Shown: positions 34,835-48,320, numbered from the stretch's first letter. The stretch: 64,000 bases of DNA from Silurus meridionalis (GCF_014805685.1 NC_060885.1:32962132-33026131); one strand, 5' to 3'. Program-made: numbers and translations. The notes: generated by a model from the letters alone, not told the origin.

Positions 34835-35279
34835 CGAGGTGGTATCAAAAAGGTTCGAGACGAGTTTTGTAACACGCCGACAGATGGCAGCACAAGGCTG
34901 CACGCACAGTTACAGGGAGCACCGACCTTCATAAGTCAGTGTTCCAAAAGAAATCGTCCCGTGTGCATCGGGAGCTTTGCAACTGATGTCACCGAGCTCT
35001 CCTCACACACAAGTTTCTTGCCCGGAAACAACGTGATCTCGGTTCCGTACCCACCCTCCCTACAGATTTGGCTCCTGCAGACTTCGCTCTCTTTGCGGAG
35101 ACCCAGCGCAAATAGCAGACGCTGCTTGACACGCCTTGATAAGAAGACTTTCAGGACACATTCCAGAAGAAAGCTGGGAGCGCTGTATTGCTGTAAAAAA
35201 GGACTATATTGAAGGTGATAAGATAAATAACGTGCTTTATTATAAACAGAGCTAGTCTCGAAACTTTAATACCACCTCG
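34835..35279 (+). mobile_element. mariner-type deletion derivative
   Basis: 445-bp non-autonomous mariner. It starts cgaggtggtatcaaaaaggt after a TA and ends with the inverted form aactttaataccacctcg. The following bases are CA, so one target TA has mutated. Inside are the 5' UTR (ccgacagatggcagcacaag) and then, after a large deletion, the C-terminal coding part: one frame reads TDLAPADFALF, around the last catalytic aspartate, followed by degraded FQDTFQK and a tail ending ggtgataag. Frames are shifted by small indels. Confidence 0.85.
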
Positions 35280-36693
35280 CATAACTTCATGTAACCCGTG
35301 AAATGCCATTTAAGTTCTGCAATTCAGCTTAATCTGTCCTTTTTGTTTTTTTATTTATTTTTTAATCTAAAATGATATCACAACAGCTGCGTCATCTTGC
35401 CAAGAGGCCACAGCTAACAATAAAGCTAATGAACAACAGTAGTTGTACAATAGAGACCTACAAAACAAAAGCCTGTCTAAGATTAATTATAGGCTAGATT
35501 AATTTGCTAAAGTGTCGACTATCCTCTCTGGGGACTTTCAAAAAATAATTAGGCCTACCAAATCCCGGAGAAATCCAGCAGATGACAGGATGGAGAAATA
35601 ACAGATTATAGAATAATAATAATTATTATTATTATAAAAAGTGCATTTTATATGGGACACACTCGAAGCCAAATGTTACAGTATAATACCGATTGACCCG
35701 TCAGTTGTTTGGCCAGTTTATCCTTCTTTTCTTTAATTAATAACACAGGCATAATTTTAATAATCCGACATCTGAAAATGTTGTAAAATTACCCCCACAC
35801 CACCCCACCCACCGAACCAACACACACACAACAAGACAAACAAAGTTCGTGACCTCAACCTTTAGTAAATTGTGAATATACAAATGTCATTGTGTATATT
35901 TACAGCAGCGCGTCATCAGAGAAAGGTCAAGCATCTGAGTAAAACAGATCGCAAACAAATCGTGACTCAACCTTCAGCCATAACTACTGTGTAGAAATGA
36001 AACACATGACATGTAAAAGAACACAAGGTGACCCCTTTCCGCTGTTAAAAGAGAACCAGTTCTATTGCTTACAGTTTGGTTTGCTGACGGCGCTGTACAC
36101 GTTGCAGATAAAAATGAAAAAAGAGAGACTGGTGCCCTTCTAATGACAATAAATTTCAAGGATCCCCCGCCCTTTACCTGGGGACAGAGAGAACGTAGAC
36201 TCCAGAGTGGCAAGTTAATAAATTCGGGGGTTTATAAACTCGGCTTGTGTCATAGAAAGTGCTTTGATTAAAGTGTTAGGAAAAGATGCGGTATGAGGTT
36301 ATGCGCTTGTGTAACCCTATGCACCATGCTTATATTTATATATAATATATGTATGCATTAAACCTGTAGGCTTCAATTTCTTTTTTTCCATTGAAATACT
36401 TGGTTTATTTTGATGTATAAAGAAACATGTTCATATCAGTTTGAGAATGTATTTATATCCAGATACGTCATTCTTTCGTTGGAGTGGCAAACAAGAGGCG
36501 TCCGTACCTGACGAGTGAAACAATTATATGATTATAAATGTCCTAGGGTGAAATGTATGACTTTTTTTTTTTCTTCAATTAAAAAAATATAACATCTGGC
36601 TAATTGCTATGGGGTCTAAAGTGCTAGCAGGCAAGAAAAGTAACACCACAGACAAAAGAGCACAAATCCAGACATTATTTGAGATTTTAATAT
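35280..36693. other. no supported gene
   Basis: No recognised gene or transposon. A short AAT run lies near 35610-35635. Overlapping frames at 35974-36271 on both strands lack motifs. Confidence 0.5.
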
Positions 36694-37165
36694 TCTTCTT
36701 CTTTCAGATACTCCCATCAGGGGTCACCACCCTGCCTTTTTTACACCAACCACCTGCATGTCTTCCCTCACCACATCCATAAACCTCCTCCTCTATGGTG
36801 GCCCAACCCTCAGCATTCTTCTACCAATACATCCCATGTCTCTCCTCTGTACATGACCCAACCGTCTCAATTGCACCTCTCTCACCTTGTCTCCAAAGCG
36901 TCCTACCTGCATGGTCCCTTTAATAAACTCATTTTTTAATCCTGTACATCATCGTCACTCTGCAGCATCTTCAGCTCTGCTACCTCCAGCTCCACCTCCT
37001 GTCTTTTACTCAATGCCACTGTCTCTAAACCATACGACATCTCAGGTCTCACCACAGTCCTATAAACTTTCCCTTTCACTCTCACAGATACTCTTCTATT
37101 ACAAATCACTCCTGCTATCACTCCTTTCTCCACCCACTCCACCCTGCCTGCGCTCTTTCCTTTAC
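36694..37165 (-). mobile_element. LINE ORF2 C-terminus, RTE-like, inverted copy
   Basis: Minus-strand copy of the LINE seen at 27952. The frame 37142-36936 reads GVICNRRVSVRVKGKVYRTV, VRPEMSYGLETVALSKRQEV and ELEVAELKML. It therefore reaches further upstream than the other copy, into the region just after the reverse transcriptase domain. Further downstream the frame is broken, but the LRRLGHV and PRPP.R..R..DVV blocks remain readable. It ends with a ctgatgggagtatctgaaag block and a GAA-rich tail. Confidence 0.75.
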
Positions 37166-37940
37166 TTTAAAGATATTGCTATTATTTATAAAAATTTAGA
37201 TTAAAATGTTACCAGCATAACACAGACACAAAGCTCGAAATTTTAAAAATTTATTAAAATTAATAAAAAAGAATGGATTAACTCACCACTTACTTCCAGG
37301 TGTTTCGCAAAATGTTACGTTATCTCCATTAAAAACTGTCAACCACAAAATAAATAATAATATAAAAATATATATATGTTTGAAACCCCTTAAAGGGATG
37401 CCATGCTATAATAAAAACATGAAACAATCCAGATAAAGATATAGCAGCTAAAGCAGCCTTGTAAGTATCTCAACGCTACCTTAAGCACTCCTGATATACC
37501 TTCAGGCAAAAGCAGCGTATGCTGTTTCTTTTACAAAAAGAAGCCTTTTTCAGCAGTTCTTCAGCCTTTCAACTGTCGGAGTTATTGAAAAAAAAATTAA
37601 GACGCAGCATAATTTATCGTGTATAAAAAAAAAAGGAAAAAATTAAGAACAGCTGCTGGCTGTCATCAAGTACTCCAGTGTTTCTAAAAACTCCTGGCTG
37701 GTCGTACTGGGGTGAGGAACAGAGAGAGAGGACAGAGAGACAATTCTAAAGCTCAGTCATGGAAGTCCAGACTCGGTCAGTTGGAAAAGTATTTACTGTG
37801 GCTCAAGTGAGAGGACTTCAGGGGAGAACGGATTATGAGTTCTTGGTAATTATAGATGACGATAGCTGGAAAGAAAGTGTCTAGACATAAGCCTATATGC
37901 CTCTAGGTTGTGGCTAGCTTCTATATGAAATCAAAGTCAT

Positions 37941-37959
37941 TTTATATATATATATAAAT

Positions 37960-38001
<42 letters not shown>
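37941..38001. repeat. (TA)n then (TG)n microsatellite
   Basis: About eight TA units (37941-37956), then about 20 TG units with one interruption (37959-38001). Compound dinucleotide repeat. Confidence 0.95.
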
Positions 38002-38004
<3 letters not shown>

Positions 38005-38753
38005 TGTACTTAAGGGACGAAATGTTTCACTCGAGTAATTACGAGTGCTGTGCAGCGTTGCACCTTGCATCATGCCTTCACAAGCCTTAATGGATAAAAC
38101 ACCCATTCTGCCTGCTGGCTGTGTGAAATTTTTAAACACATTAATTAGACGTGTTTCAGGTTGCGAAGGGACAAATGGCAAACATTCGTAAGAAAAGAAA
38201 AAACGCCAGCACTGGCAAATTAGTCCTTTAGACATACCAGAGGCTGCGGGAGCAAAAAAAAAAAAAAGAGAGAGAGCTGTAAGGAGCAAAACGAAGCTGT
38301 AAGCTGGAGCCACTTCGTCACCACCGCATATTCTCATTAACTCGGTCTCTTGTTGGTTCTAAAGAGCATGCTAGAGCATTCCTCTTATCTGGAACAAGGG
38401 CAAAGAAAAAGGGGTGAAACAAAAAGGCGTTCTTTATCTGGAAGGAACCGTAAATGCTAATTAATCTATAGAGTCTTTTATTTCGGTTTGCTGCTCTGCA
38501 GACGCGCATCCATACGCTGGGTGTCAAAAGAAGAAGAAGAAGAAAAGAGAGAAAAAAGGCTAGGAGGTAAGGTGTCTACAGTCTGCTCCAGATGCTGAGG
38601 CACTTAGCGCTGACTCCTAAGAATAGTCTCTTTTCCCCTTTTTTTAGCCATTATCACTTTCACTTGTAATGAACACTCATACACAACACTCACATCAACA
38701 CCCACCTGTCTATCCAGAGCGCTTTACCTCTTTACCTCTCATGGGCTCTTAAC

Positions 38754-38771
38754 ACCCCCCCTCCCCCCCCC
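38754..38771. repeat. poly-C run
   Basis: About 17 C with one T interruption. Confidence 0.9.
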
Positions 38772-39240
38772 AATGTAATCATCCTACATGTCAATTCCTT
38801 CCACGATGCTACATTATGTTTCTATACACAAAAGAAAGGATCCATCGATCAAAAAAAGCAAGCATTTATACACCGTCACACATCAGCATTCATAACACTT
38901 TTATAGGTGCAGAAACGGAATTCATCATAACCCTCATAGAGCGTGCCGCATGATGCACGTTTATGTAATCTCTGCTTTTTTGTGATGACAAGTACGCTAA
39001 ATCAAACCCAATGTGAAGTGCGACATCCTCATTTCCCAGAATCTTCTCTTTTTTTTTTCTTTTCTTTTTTTCTTCTTTCCTTTCGCTTCTTGCACTTTCT
39101 ACAGTTTAATGGAGTACATCAATCAGGCTCGCACATTCTTTTGTCTTGACTTTCCTTGGGGCAACATAACTGGTCTAATGCATTCATTGTCATCGTGACT
39201 CAATGTATTCCAACCATCTGCTCCATTCTGTGGCCGTAAC

Positions 39241-39320
39241 TTTTTTTTTTTCTTTTTTTTTTTCACCGCGTCACCAACATTTCGTGCTTTTTTTGTGACA
39301 TTTTTATTTAACAACCTTTT

Positions 39321-39349
<29 letters not shown>
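39241..39349. repeat. T run and (AAAT)n microsatellite
   Basis: A T run with interruptions at 39241-39262 and about seven AAAT units at 39321-39349. Confidence 0.85.
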
Positions 39350-39353
<4 letters not shown>

Positions 39354-41185
39354 CTTTACCACAATAAAAAAAAAAAATTTATTTAGAAAAACAAGATCCG
39401 CTTTCAATAAAAATAAAAAAATCCTTGTTTAATAATCGTCCCTTTATTGAACTGTCCCAGCATAGCACGTGTTTATAGATCCATGTCAAACAATCCCATG
39501 AGCGTTTTTCATGCTATTTTGTCTGCTTTATTACTGTGACCTTATCAGAAATGCCTCCAGCGATAAAAAAAAAAACCTACAGGTAGAATTTTTTTAATAG
39601 TCTAATTTATATTTATGACCAAAAAACAAAAAATGCCTCCAGCTTTAAAATATATATATATATAAGACAAAACATGAATTTACAGGTGTTTAATTGAGGT
39701 GTGTGTGTTCAACAAACAGTTGAATAAATGCTGACAAGTTACGTCCTAATGTGATTTGTTTGTGGCTACGAAGACAAAGGCAAAGTGATGAGGTTTTTAT
39801 TTTCTGATAGCACTTTTGGACATCGTGCAGAGAAAATACCAAATTTCCTTCAAATGTTTCATCAATATCTGATGTCCGTTTTAAAAAGAACTTAAGTTTG
39901 TTAAATAAAGATCTAGTGTGGCAGAGCTACTCCTCAATGGACGTTCCTGTTCATCACATTCGGACACATCGCCGTGCCTAGAAGGATCCCAGGAAATGTA
40001 GGTCTGACATCACTGAAGCTTGAGGGGGGTTTAGGGGGTGAGCCACCTGCCATGTTCAGTAGAGTGGTGCAGAGTTCTGTGGGGCTTTAGAATGAGTCAC
40101 ACATGAAGTGAAGCAGCAGGCAAAGCACATCGTCAGCGTGTAATCAGCGCTGTCGAGATCTCTCAGCTGCGATGCATTGCTGCACGCTTCGAGAGAATGA
40201 GAGAGCAATTGAAGTAATGCCCGTGGACGTTTATCGAGCCCGTTATGACGGTGTTTCTACAGAGGTGGGTAATTTCCATTAATTAACTGGTGGAAATTCT
40301 TTAGGGGGGGGTCTTTTTTCCCCCCATATCAGTTGCTCTTTTGACCAGAAGGCGCATTCTTGGTCACACTTCTGGTATTTCACGAGATCTTTGATCTTGT
40401 CCAAGAGCGAAAGCGTGAGATATTTCGGATGTGGATCAAATATTTGAAAAAATAAATACAAAACTTCCCCCAACATACACAAAGGCCTTCGTTAAAGTGC
40501 CCCGTCTCGACCCCCGTCTACGTGCTTTACACGTCTTTTAAAATTCCCTTTCATTCTGCGCCTCCTTTCATGTGACTTTGCCTGCCAGTGTCTAACTCTG
40601 AGTATTTTCGTTTTCTCCTCACACACACACACAGAGAAGCACACAAACACACCTCCGTCCTTTAGATTTAACATAGGCTGCATTGACGGTTAAATCAACA
40701 GTGGCCTTCTGTGTCACCTGCGTCATGGACTTAAATCAGTCTTGTAATCGCTTGCGTGCTCTTCTGGCACTGCTACTGCAAGCGATCGATAAACAATGCC
40801 CATCAGCATGTTATAAGCCTCTCAAATGCCGAGCACAATGATGGTCATGTCCAATACCTTGGAAAGAAGCACAGATTAGCAGAATAAACACAACTTTATT
40901 AAGGTTTATGTCAGCCCCTAAAGTGACAGAATGATGGGGGGATAATGCCGTTACTCACGCACTGAGACAGAAATACACTATGTGCCAGTATCAGGCCTAA
41001 ATTAAATGTCTCTCACGATTAAAGTGGCCCTAATGTTAAAATCTGTCTGTCTCTTAGTGTGAATACACTATAGTAAATAGTGCATGATTGGATTTATTCA
41101 CACACGTTAAAAAATATTTAATAACAGCTTCACTTTTATAATTCTAATAACCAATAATTTCAATAACCAATAGTTCTTATGTAAA

Positions 41186-41320
41186 ATCAGACATCGAGCA
41201 CCCCCATATAAACAAAATGGCACGATCCTCGTTTTATAACACCACCGTCAAATCAGACTCCTTCTATCGAAGCATAGAATCTTTGACTATTCGAGTCACC
41301 CCTAATTCTCATTTAAATTG
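41186..41320 (-). mobile_element. possible hAT-like end
   Basis: On the minus strand this begins taggggtgactcgaatagtc and continues with a gattctatgcttcgatagaa block. It resembles the terminal region of a fish hAT-like repeat. No second end was found, and the identification is from memory. Confidence 0.3.
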
Positions 41321-43456
41321 AATCGTTTGGTCGCTTAGAAAAATGATTTTGAAAAAAACTTCATTTCCATACGAATCGTGTTTTCTAATTAAAGAAGTTC
41401 GTTATAATTCGTTGGGGTTGTGGCTCATCTGACACTTTTTGCTGTTTTCCAGGCCGTTTAAAAGCCCCTCCAAAACATGCATTAGTATACATATTGGCTC
41501 AAGAGCAATACAAGGAGGTTGTCTGGGGCAACAGGAGCACAGGGAGCGCATTACAGTCCAATTTCTGCTGGCAACAGTCCCATCAAGTGGCCTTATTGTA
41601 AAACAGCTTTCCAGCAGAGACTTGCAAAGACTTTCTTTCACTCACACACCAGTTCCATTTGCTTCCTTGCGACTTTGGGGAGGAGAAATGGCCTAGCCAA
41701 TTAAGTCTGTTGGAGCAAGAGCACTGATCTGCTGTGGTTGTGAACCCTGGGCTGTTTTCTTCATTTTTTTATATATTTTTGAGAACGATCCACGATTACA
41801 GCTCAGAGGCAAGCAACTGTGCACCAGAAGAAGCAGCTCACGTCTAAAAACCAAATGCCACGTCTCCCTGACAGGTGAGCTGTTAAATAGGGCACAGTGA
41901 TCAGTCAAGGCAGAATGATCTGACATAACTTCAAGGGGTTTAAATGACCACAATGACCTGATGGTGCTTTGGATTTGAAAACTACACTTATAAAAGCAAA
42001 TTGTTGTTATGATTATTAATCATAGTCCCAATCACAAGGGTACAGATTTCTCTAAAGTAGAAGCAAGTATATTTTAAGGGCCTATCTGTGAAACCATCTA
42101 ATGAGAGAGACGAAACATGAGAGGAGCACTTTCACAGGTTACATTTATAGCAATTAGTGTAAATCCTGTCACATGCCTCATTCGGATGAGGATAGAGAGG
42201 GAGTGAGAAAGGGAGAGAGAGGGAGAGATGGAGAAGAAAGAGGGAGGGAGTGTGAAAAAGAAGCATCTGAGAAAAACATTTCCTTCCAGTTGAGCACAAG
42301 GCCAAAAAGCACTAGAAAAAAACAAAAAAATAAAAAGTGAAGAATCGTTGCTTCAGAGAGATACCAAGAGGGGGAAAGATTTTAGAGATTTGAGCTTTGT
42401 GATCTCATCCATCGCTGTAACTGAGCTTCTTGTGTATCATACATCCAACAACAGCATGTGTTCTCAGAGATCCAAAGCCAGTGGGTTTGGTGAACAACAA
42501 ATAGATTCTGAAAGAATGCAAAGCTGTCACAGCATCATGGTTACGCACGGCATATGATTAGTTGACTCTCTGACTGCTGAATAAAAAATAATAATACTTA
42601 ATATTAAAATGCATCATTTTATGATAAAAACCTCTAATGTAAAAATTGGAAGTTCTGAGGACCAAAAACACACTGTTGATGGACAGAATTACCTTCAGTC
42701 TGATCAATAAAAAAAAAAACACTTACACTTTCACTAACACGTTCTAAAATCAGGTACCTGCTACACTGATGGCCATGTAGTTATTACACACTGCTTTTGT
42801 TTTCACGTACAGTCCACAGTGAACGCAATGAAATACATTCAACAGCTCATCGCGCAACAGTTGTTCAATCCGAGCGTTTTCGCACCTGCCGAAAATAATC
42901 TCAGAAGAAAATAAATAGATAAAAAAAAGGCCCCCCGTCCCCCCCTCCTCTCCGCACGGCCTTCCCTCGGGCAGAGTCAAATAATACAAATAACAATAAG
43001 CAATCATGGCGTTTTGGATTGCTTGATGTTACAGCTACAGATCAGGTTTTTAGCCTGCAGTTTGTTCAATTACATAGAGCTTGTATTGCGCAGCTCTGAC
43101 TGACCTGTTTGGTAAATTATGGTTTATATATTTTTAACGTTTTTTGTATGAATCCTTTATACTTAACCAATGAAGCTCACAGTAAGCATTAAGACTTGTA
43201 ATCATTATATTCTACAGCATTTCCTACAGATATTTCCTTCTCTTTCATGTGGCCCAGCGGTCAAAAATGACGCATTGAATTAAATCTCAGAAGAACTAAA
43301 AAAACAGCCTCCTCTACTCGAAAAAATCGAAACACTCCATGGACCATATAGTTCGCTGTTTTGATGCTGCAACTCAAATGATGTAGCTGAGGCTGAAGAA
43401 CTGTCATAGTAAGACTTCTCAAAATATGCTAACCAACCTTAACCTTAACGAACTTA
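41321..43456. other. no supported gene
   Basis: No gene or transposon recognised. A purine-rich GA run lies at 42186-42250. The segment 41440-41700 is open in two frames (85 and 61 codons) plus the opposite strand and could be unique conserved DNA, but no protein motif is visible. Confidence 0.45.
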
Positions 43457-43730
43457 AGCAAAAGACGTCGTCCTGTGTACATGCAACTAGTGCTTTTCTG
43501 ACCACATGCACACCCTGTCACTGAGCTCTCCTTACACGTGAGCTTCTCGCTGGAAGCAACATGACACACCTTACTTCCGCACCCACCCTTCTCACAGATT
43601 TGTGGACTTCGCCCTCTTCACGAAGATAAAAGATCCAGCACAAAGGTCACCGTTTCAACATTCGGGAGGTTTGACTTCCAGGACACATTCCAAAAGTGGC
43701 AGGAACACCGGGGGGCGCTGTATTGCTAAC
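43457..43730 (+). mobile_element. mariner-type internal fragment
   Basis: Follows the internal derivative at 34835 closely: both hold the blocks gtcgtcctgtgt, ctgagctctcc and tctcgctggaagcaacatga (here) or its counterpart, then cccacccttctcacagattt, which corresponds to the HPPYSPDLAP block. The C-terminus continues as gacttccaggacacattcca and gcgctgtattgct. Both terminal repeats are missing. Decayed, with frameshifts. Confidence 0.7.
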
Positions 43731-46259
43731 ATGAGTTTTTTTCAAACTTGTATGAATATTCGACCAAACATATCGATAACGGTAAAAATAATACAGTTTA
43801 CTGCTTTCCATTACTACATTCGCTTTTATACGGTTTAACATGAGTTTTTTCAAGCTGCTATTCTAATTAAATCACCTGTCACCTTGTTTTGACAACTTTG
43901 AAGATTTTTGCACTGTGTATTGTCAGAACCTGAGCTGTCAGGAGGTTAAGGGGAAGAACATGGTCTCGGGTAGAGTGACATGTAGGAAACGATAAGCAGC
44001 GTCGTAATAAGAACAGACGCTCAATTCTCGATTCTAAAAGTACCTAAGTAGAACATTTTCCTGTGGGCGATTTCTTGTTCTGCAGAAAATAGTTCCTCAT
44101 TGACACTTAGATACTGTCGTTCTGTTTCTTATTCCTGCCTTCTAATTGATTTCTGAATCCCTTTTTGTACAAAACCATTTAACTGAAGCATGCAGTCCTG
44201 TCCTATACTAGTGCTAGTATTCAAGATGATAAATATACCTACTTATGACCAGGCTATACCCTAAGGAATGATGCTAAAATCAAAGCAATGTTTTTACTAG
44301 AAAATAAGTATTTATCAACCTGAGGTTTCAAACTTCCAACTTCCAATAGACAGCTGATGTTTTTTTTTGTTGTTTTTAATCCAGATTTGTTCCCTCAACC
44401 TTCATGTTTATACTGCAGTTAATAAAATATTAGCATCATTTAAAGCTAAGGCATGATATAGTGATATGTTTTCAGACTTCTGTCAGCAGAAGTGTGATTC
44501 ATTCCTTCCAATTTTCCCATGTGTACGGATTGGGTGTATTAAAATGATTGCTATCAGCAATTCTGGGATGATGTACCCGTATACCGTACAATAGAAGTCA
44601 TCAAACCGCGAGCGCCTGAGCGGCACCGGGATCTACGATGATGCGTGGGACACAACAATGTATGCACGAAGCCCATTTCAGATTGCATGATATCATTTAT
44701 CAGGGAATCTCTAAATCCCTAACAAGAGCCAAGATGGCAGATCAGATTTACGGTATTTGGTGCAGAATGTGTTATTTATAAGCAATGAATGCACAGTTCA
44801 TCCACAGGATAATCCACATTTGCAGGGCTCCAATCATGCATGATACAAGGCCTAATGTACAGCAGTGGAGGAATGTAGCAAATCCAGGCAGATGTGGGAA
44901 AATATCTGAGATCAGAGAGAGATTATAGAGCAGACCTACTGGGCATGTGCCCTGAGTATTAAGGGGGGCATTGAAGGGGGATATTTAAATAAAATAATTT
45001 AGCCATTACACTAAATACTCATAATGGCTGAACAATGTAGTAAAAAAATGATTATTACACAAAACATGAGTGGTCTGAGCGGATAAAGATTTGAGTGGAA
45101 GTGGGGATCCTTCTTAGGTTTTTTTGCGCAACCTGTTGTGCAGAAAATGTGATGCACAACCATCCTTGGAGATGATAGAGCTGTTTGTATTTTATTATGA
45201 CAGTCAGATAAACCACTCGCAATGCCGCATTTTCAGCATGAAACAATTACAAGCTGTTCATCATATCAGTTTCGTGTTGCGCTGCTTAAAATAAAAGATT
45301 TTTTTCTTATAAACAAAACTAATTTTTTTCGCTATTTTTTTGCCGTTTGAGCCACGTCCAATCGATATCCAACTTTTCCTGATGCATCTTTCAGGGCGTG
45401 TTACTCTGAGAAAAAGTGGTGATTTCAGCTCATTTATTCTCCAACCCTTCAATTGTCTTTTTACAACAAAAAAAGAAAAACAGCCTCAAATGACTGCAAA
45501 TTCAGAGAGCAGCATGGGGATCTGACGAACAATCCACATGAAAAAAGACGCTCATCTTTTTTCTCCCCAAATCCTGGCATCCAGTGGAGGCATAAGAATT
45601 GAAAGTTGTAAGGGCAACATGCTGTTTGGGTTTTTTGCCCTCATGTCATGGCATCACAGTCAGCTCGACCTGTGCTTAACACAATCACACATGATGCTAG
45701 GCGAATAAATACCTGGATAAATTCTGCGCAGTGGGAAAAAAATATACATAAAACACTTATCAGTGCTTTTATAAAGATTTCTATAAATTCTGACACATGA
45801 AAGCTGTATAACTATTACGAAATGGATGAAAATGGATGGCACTTTTAGTTTAGTTTAGTTTTTTATAAATATTTCGGTTATTCTGAGTTATAATTCTATT
45901 CTGGTCACCAATGACAATTCATTAAATAATTAGCTTTGTTTTCTTCTTAAGAATATCCTGCCTTCCTGTTTCTTTTACTACGCAAATACAAATACATCTA
46001 TTGTGATCAATTAATAAAAAATCATAAAATATTGGACTGAAATTTAATTTCAAGACCCCAATGTACACACCAAAAGCGATTACAGCCTGAATGATGGCTG
46101 TGGGAAAATATTTCAATGTCCTTTTGTTTAAAAAAAGAAAAAAAACAGGACGCGTCATACAAATAAAGTCGCAAGTTTCCGGTTAGGAATTTTTAAATTT
46201 CCTATTTTCTCCTAGTTGGAAGTTGTAAATGTATAATTCCTACTAAGCTTATAACAAAC
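43731..46259. other. no supported gene
   Basis: No recognised gene or transposon. A short TTTAG run lies at 45844-45862. Confidence 0.5.
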
Positions 46260-46430
46260 TAGTGGGAGAAAAAAACTTTGAGATGTCATGAGGGAGAACC
46301 CTTGAAAGGAACCAGAAAAAATCTCTTTCCAGAGAAACCAAGGCAAATATTTATTTACATAAAGTATCTAATTTTATATAAATATTTTTAGAGTTCTTGC
46401 TTTTATCGTAATAAGTTCAGTGTTTTGTGT
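46260..46430 (+). repeat. unnamed composite repeat, module A
   Basis: Shares blocks with 49530-49690: cttgaaaggaaccag here and cttgagtgaaaccag there, aaatctctttcca in both, then atttaattttacataaatgt-like sequence and gttcttgctttgatcttaat-like sequence. The aaccag block also links it to the repeat at 8221. Decayed. Confidence 0.5.
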
Positions 46431-47579
46431 TGTTAACAATTTTGGTTAAATTTATATAATTTGCTTGTTTTTGTTGTTGGCACTGGAATGCAATTTGTTT
46501 ATTTGCTTTGCAGGTGATTTTACAGCTTCAATCGCTTTCAGAATATCAATTCAATGATTACTGCGCACATGTAAGAGGATAGCGATGTGTTATAGGTTTA
46601 ATAAAAAAATAAAATTTTAACATGAGGATTAATGTTACCTAAAATTACTTCCAAATTCCATAAAAAAAAAACTATTAAGCAGTTTTCAAAGCATCTCCAA
46701 AATCGTTCTAGATAAACAAATAAGTGTTGTTGCTAAGCAACCAGAATTTTAGCCATGATAATATTGCTGTAACGCACACACACACCCTTTTTTACGGCTC
46801 ATCGCTTTATTTAACACCACTGGGTATATAGAGCGTGAGCTCATCAACAACCCGAATGCACCTGATATAAACGCTCTGTGAGAATTCATTAACTGACCAG
46901 CCAAAGTACAACTCAAAGCCCTTTGCAGCCTATTGTAAATAAGCGATCGTCTTCAGTTTCATGCCTGCTCTGACGCCTCAGCGTCTGCGTGTTGCTCCCT
47001 GTGCTTAGTAAAGATCAGGTCCAGAACAACAGGAACCAAAATGGTGTTTCTCTAATGAATATTCTCACACGAATGACAACCCACGCAAAATACAGACTGC
47101 AAATTTCGAGGCGACTCGAGCAGAAGTTTCCTCCGAGCTTCTTCCCTCCTCCGTAAGTGCCGCATCAGTTACCATGGAGACTGTACGCCTCGAAAAAAAC
47201 TCATACAGTACTACAGCACACTGCCTAAATTGCTGAAAGAATGAGGGAGTTGAGATCAAATGAGGGAAAAACAAGCTGTTGATCAAACATCGGGGCTCTC
47301 TTAAACAGAATGTCAAAGCGCTGAACTGTGCAGTCGCACAGTGGGATTGCCCATTAGTGCAGCAATTCACAAAAAAATAGATAAAAAGAAAGAAATAAAA
47401 TAAAGACAGTGGTCTGGGGACTCCCTCACGTGAGCAAACTGCCTGCCGTGAAATGAGGCCGTTTTCTGAACACGTTCATCACGCAGGAAATCCAGCTGAT
47501 GATGTAAATCGAGTTTGGGACGCAATAAAGAACCTATTAATTAATCACATATCAGATTTTTTTTTTCCTTCTTGGAAGA
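46431..47579. other. no supported gene
   Basis: No recognised gene. A 101-codon minus-strand frame (47065-47370) has no motif. Confidence 0.5.
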
Positions 47580-47710
47580 TTGTTCAAGACTGAAACTGAT
47601 GATCCTTGGATGTTCAAACACAACAGTAAGAGGGTTCTGAGGAGAAGAACCAGGCATGTTCGAGCTGATTGGAGGGCCCAGGTAACTCTTTATAACCGTA
47701 GCTAATGGGT
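47580..47710 (+). pseudogene. Tc1-like transposase N-terminal remnant
   Basis: Contains agaagaaccaggcatgttcg, then agctgattggagggcccagg, then taactctttataaccgtag. In a fish Tc1-like family this region encodes RRMARLVRADRKAT...TLYNRG, in the paired helix-turn-helix part. Related remnants are at 48320, 54445 and 59490. Confidence 0.55.
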
Positions 47711-48159
47711 ATGATTGAGCCGATTTCCTGAAACTTTATCTGGGAATTTTGGAAATTTTCTTTGGAAACTTGTCAGTCAAATTATGGGACTTAATTGGAC
47801 ATTTGGGAAACTGTATATAAACTGTATCAAACATTTTAATGACATTTTACAGATTCAATTATTATAATTATTTTGTTGCACAATGTTGTTGTTAACATTA
47901 TTTTGTGTGCAGGATTGTAGAAATGATGTGTGTTGTACGTTATAGAAAAATGCACAGTGCATGTAGGGGGCGTGGCCTCAGTTGCCCTGATTAAATGAAT
48001 GTGCAGGTAAAATTCAACTGAAATCACATTAAATCTGGTGGTTTTAACCAAAATTATCCTGCAAGGATTTTATTTAACTACATTCAAGTGTCTAGTTATA
48101 GACTAACATGCAATTTTGTAAAGTCCAAGTTTATTCACTTATATAGTCATGGAAAGTTT

Positions 48160-48320
48160 CCAGTCTTAAAAATGACCAGAACCCTATTGATATTTATGGA
48201 ATACTTTGTGCCATTGTCTTATCTTGAGATCAAAACCAGGGCTTCCTGTAAGTAGATGTTTATCACGTGTTTTTTACAGGAACTAATAGTGACATCAAAT
48301 CAACTCAGTGACATCAAAGG
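48160..48320 (+). repeat. unnamed composite repeat, module C
   Basis: Carries tgaccagaaccctattgata, atactttgtgccattgtctt, agatcaaaaccagggcttcc and ggaactaatagtgacatcaa. A second copy is at 48610-48740, and the cactgtctgaactg part is near 50020. Confidence 0.6.

Larger units (their letters stand above)
37166..41185. other. no supported gene; several simple repeats
   Basis: No gene or clear transposon. Purine-rich, T-rich and C-rich runs occur (38525-38560, 39046-39080, 38754-38771). Frames up to 131 codons (37942-38337, minus) include a THTHTH run coded by the TG array and have no motif. Confidence 0.5.

Noticed and set aside
34751..35212. 153-codon plus-strand frame, the longest in the window
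   Set aside because: It crosses into the mariner derivative at 34835 in the wrong frame for the transposase; the real TDLAPADFALF segment is in another frame.
37942..38337. 131-codon minus-strand frame
   Set aside because: It ends in a threonine-histidine run encoded by the TG array and has no other feature.
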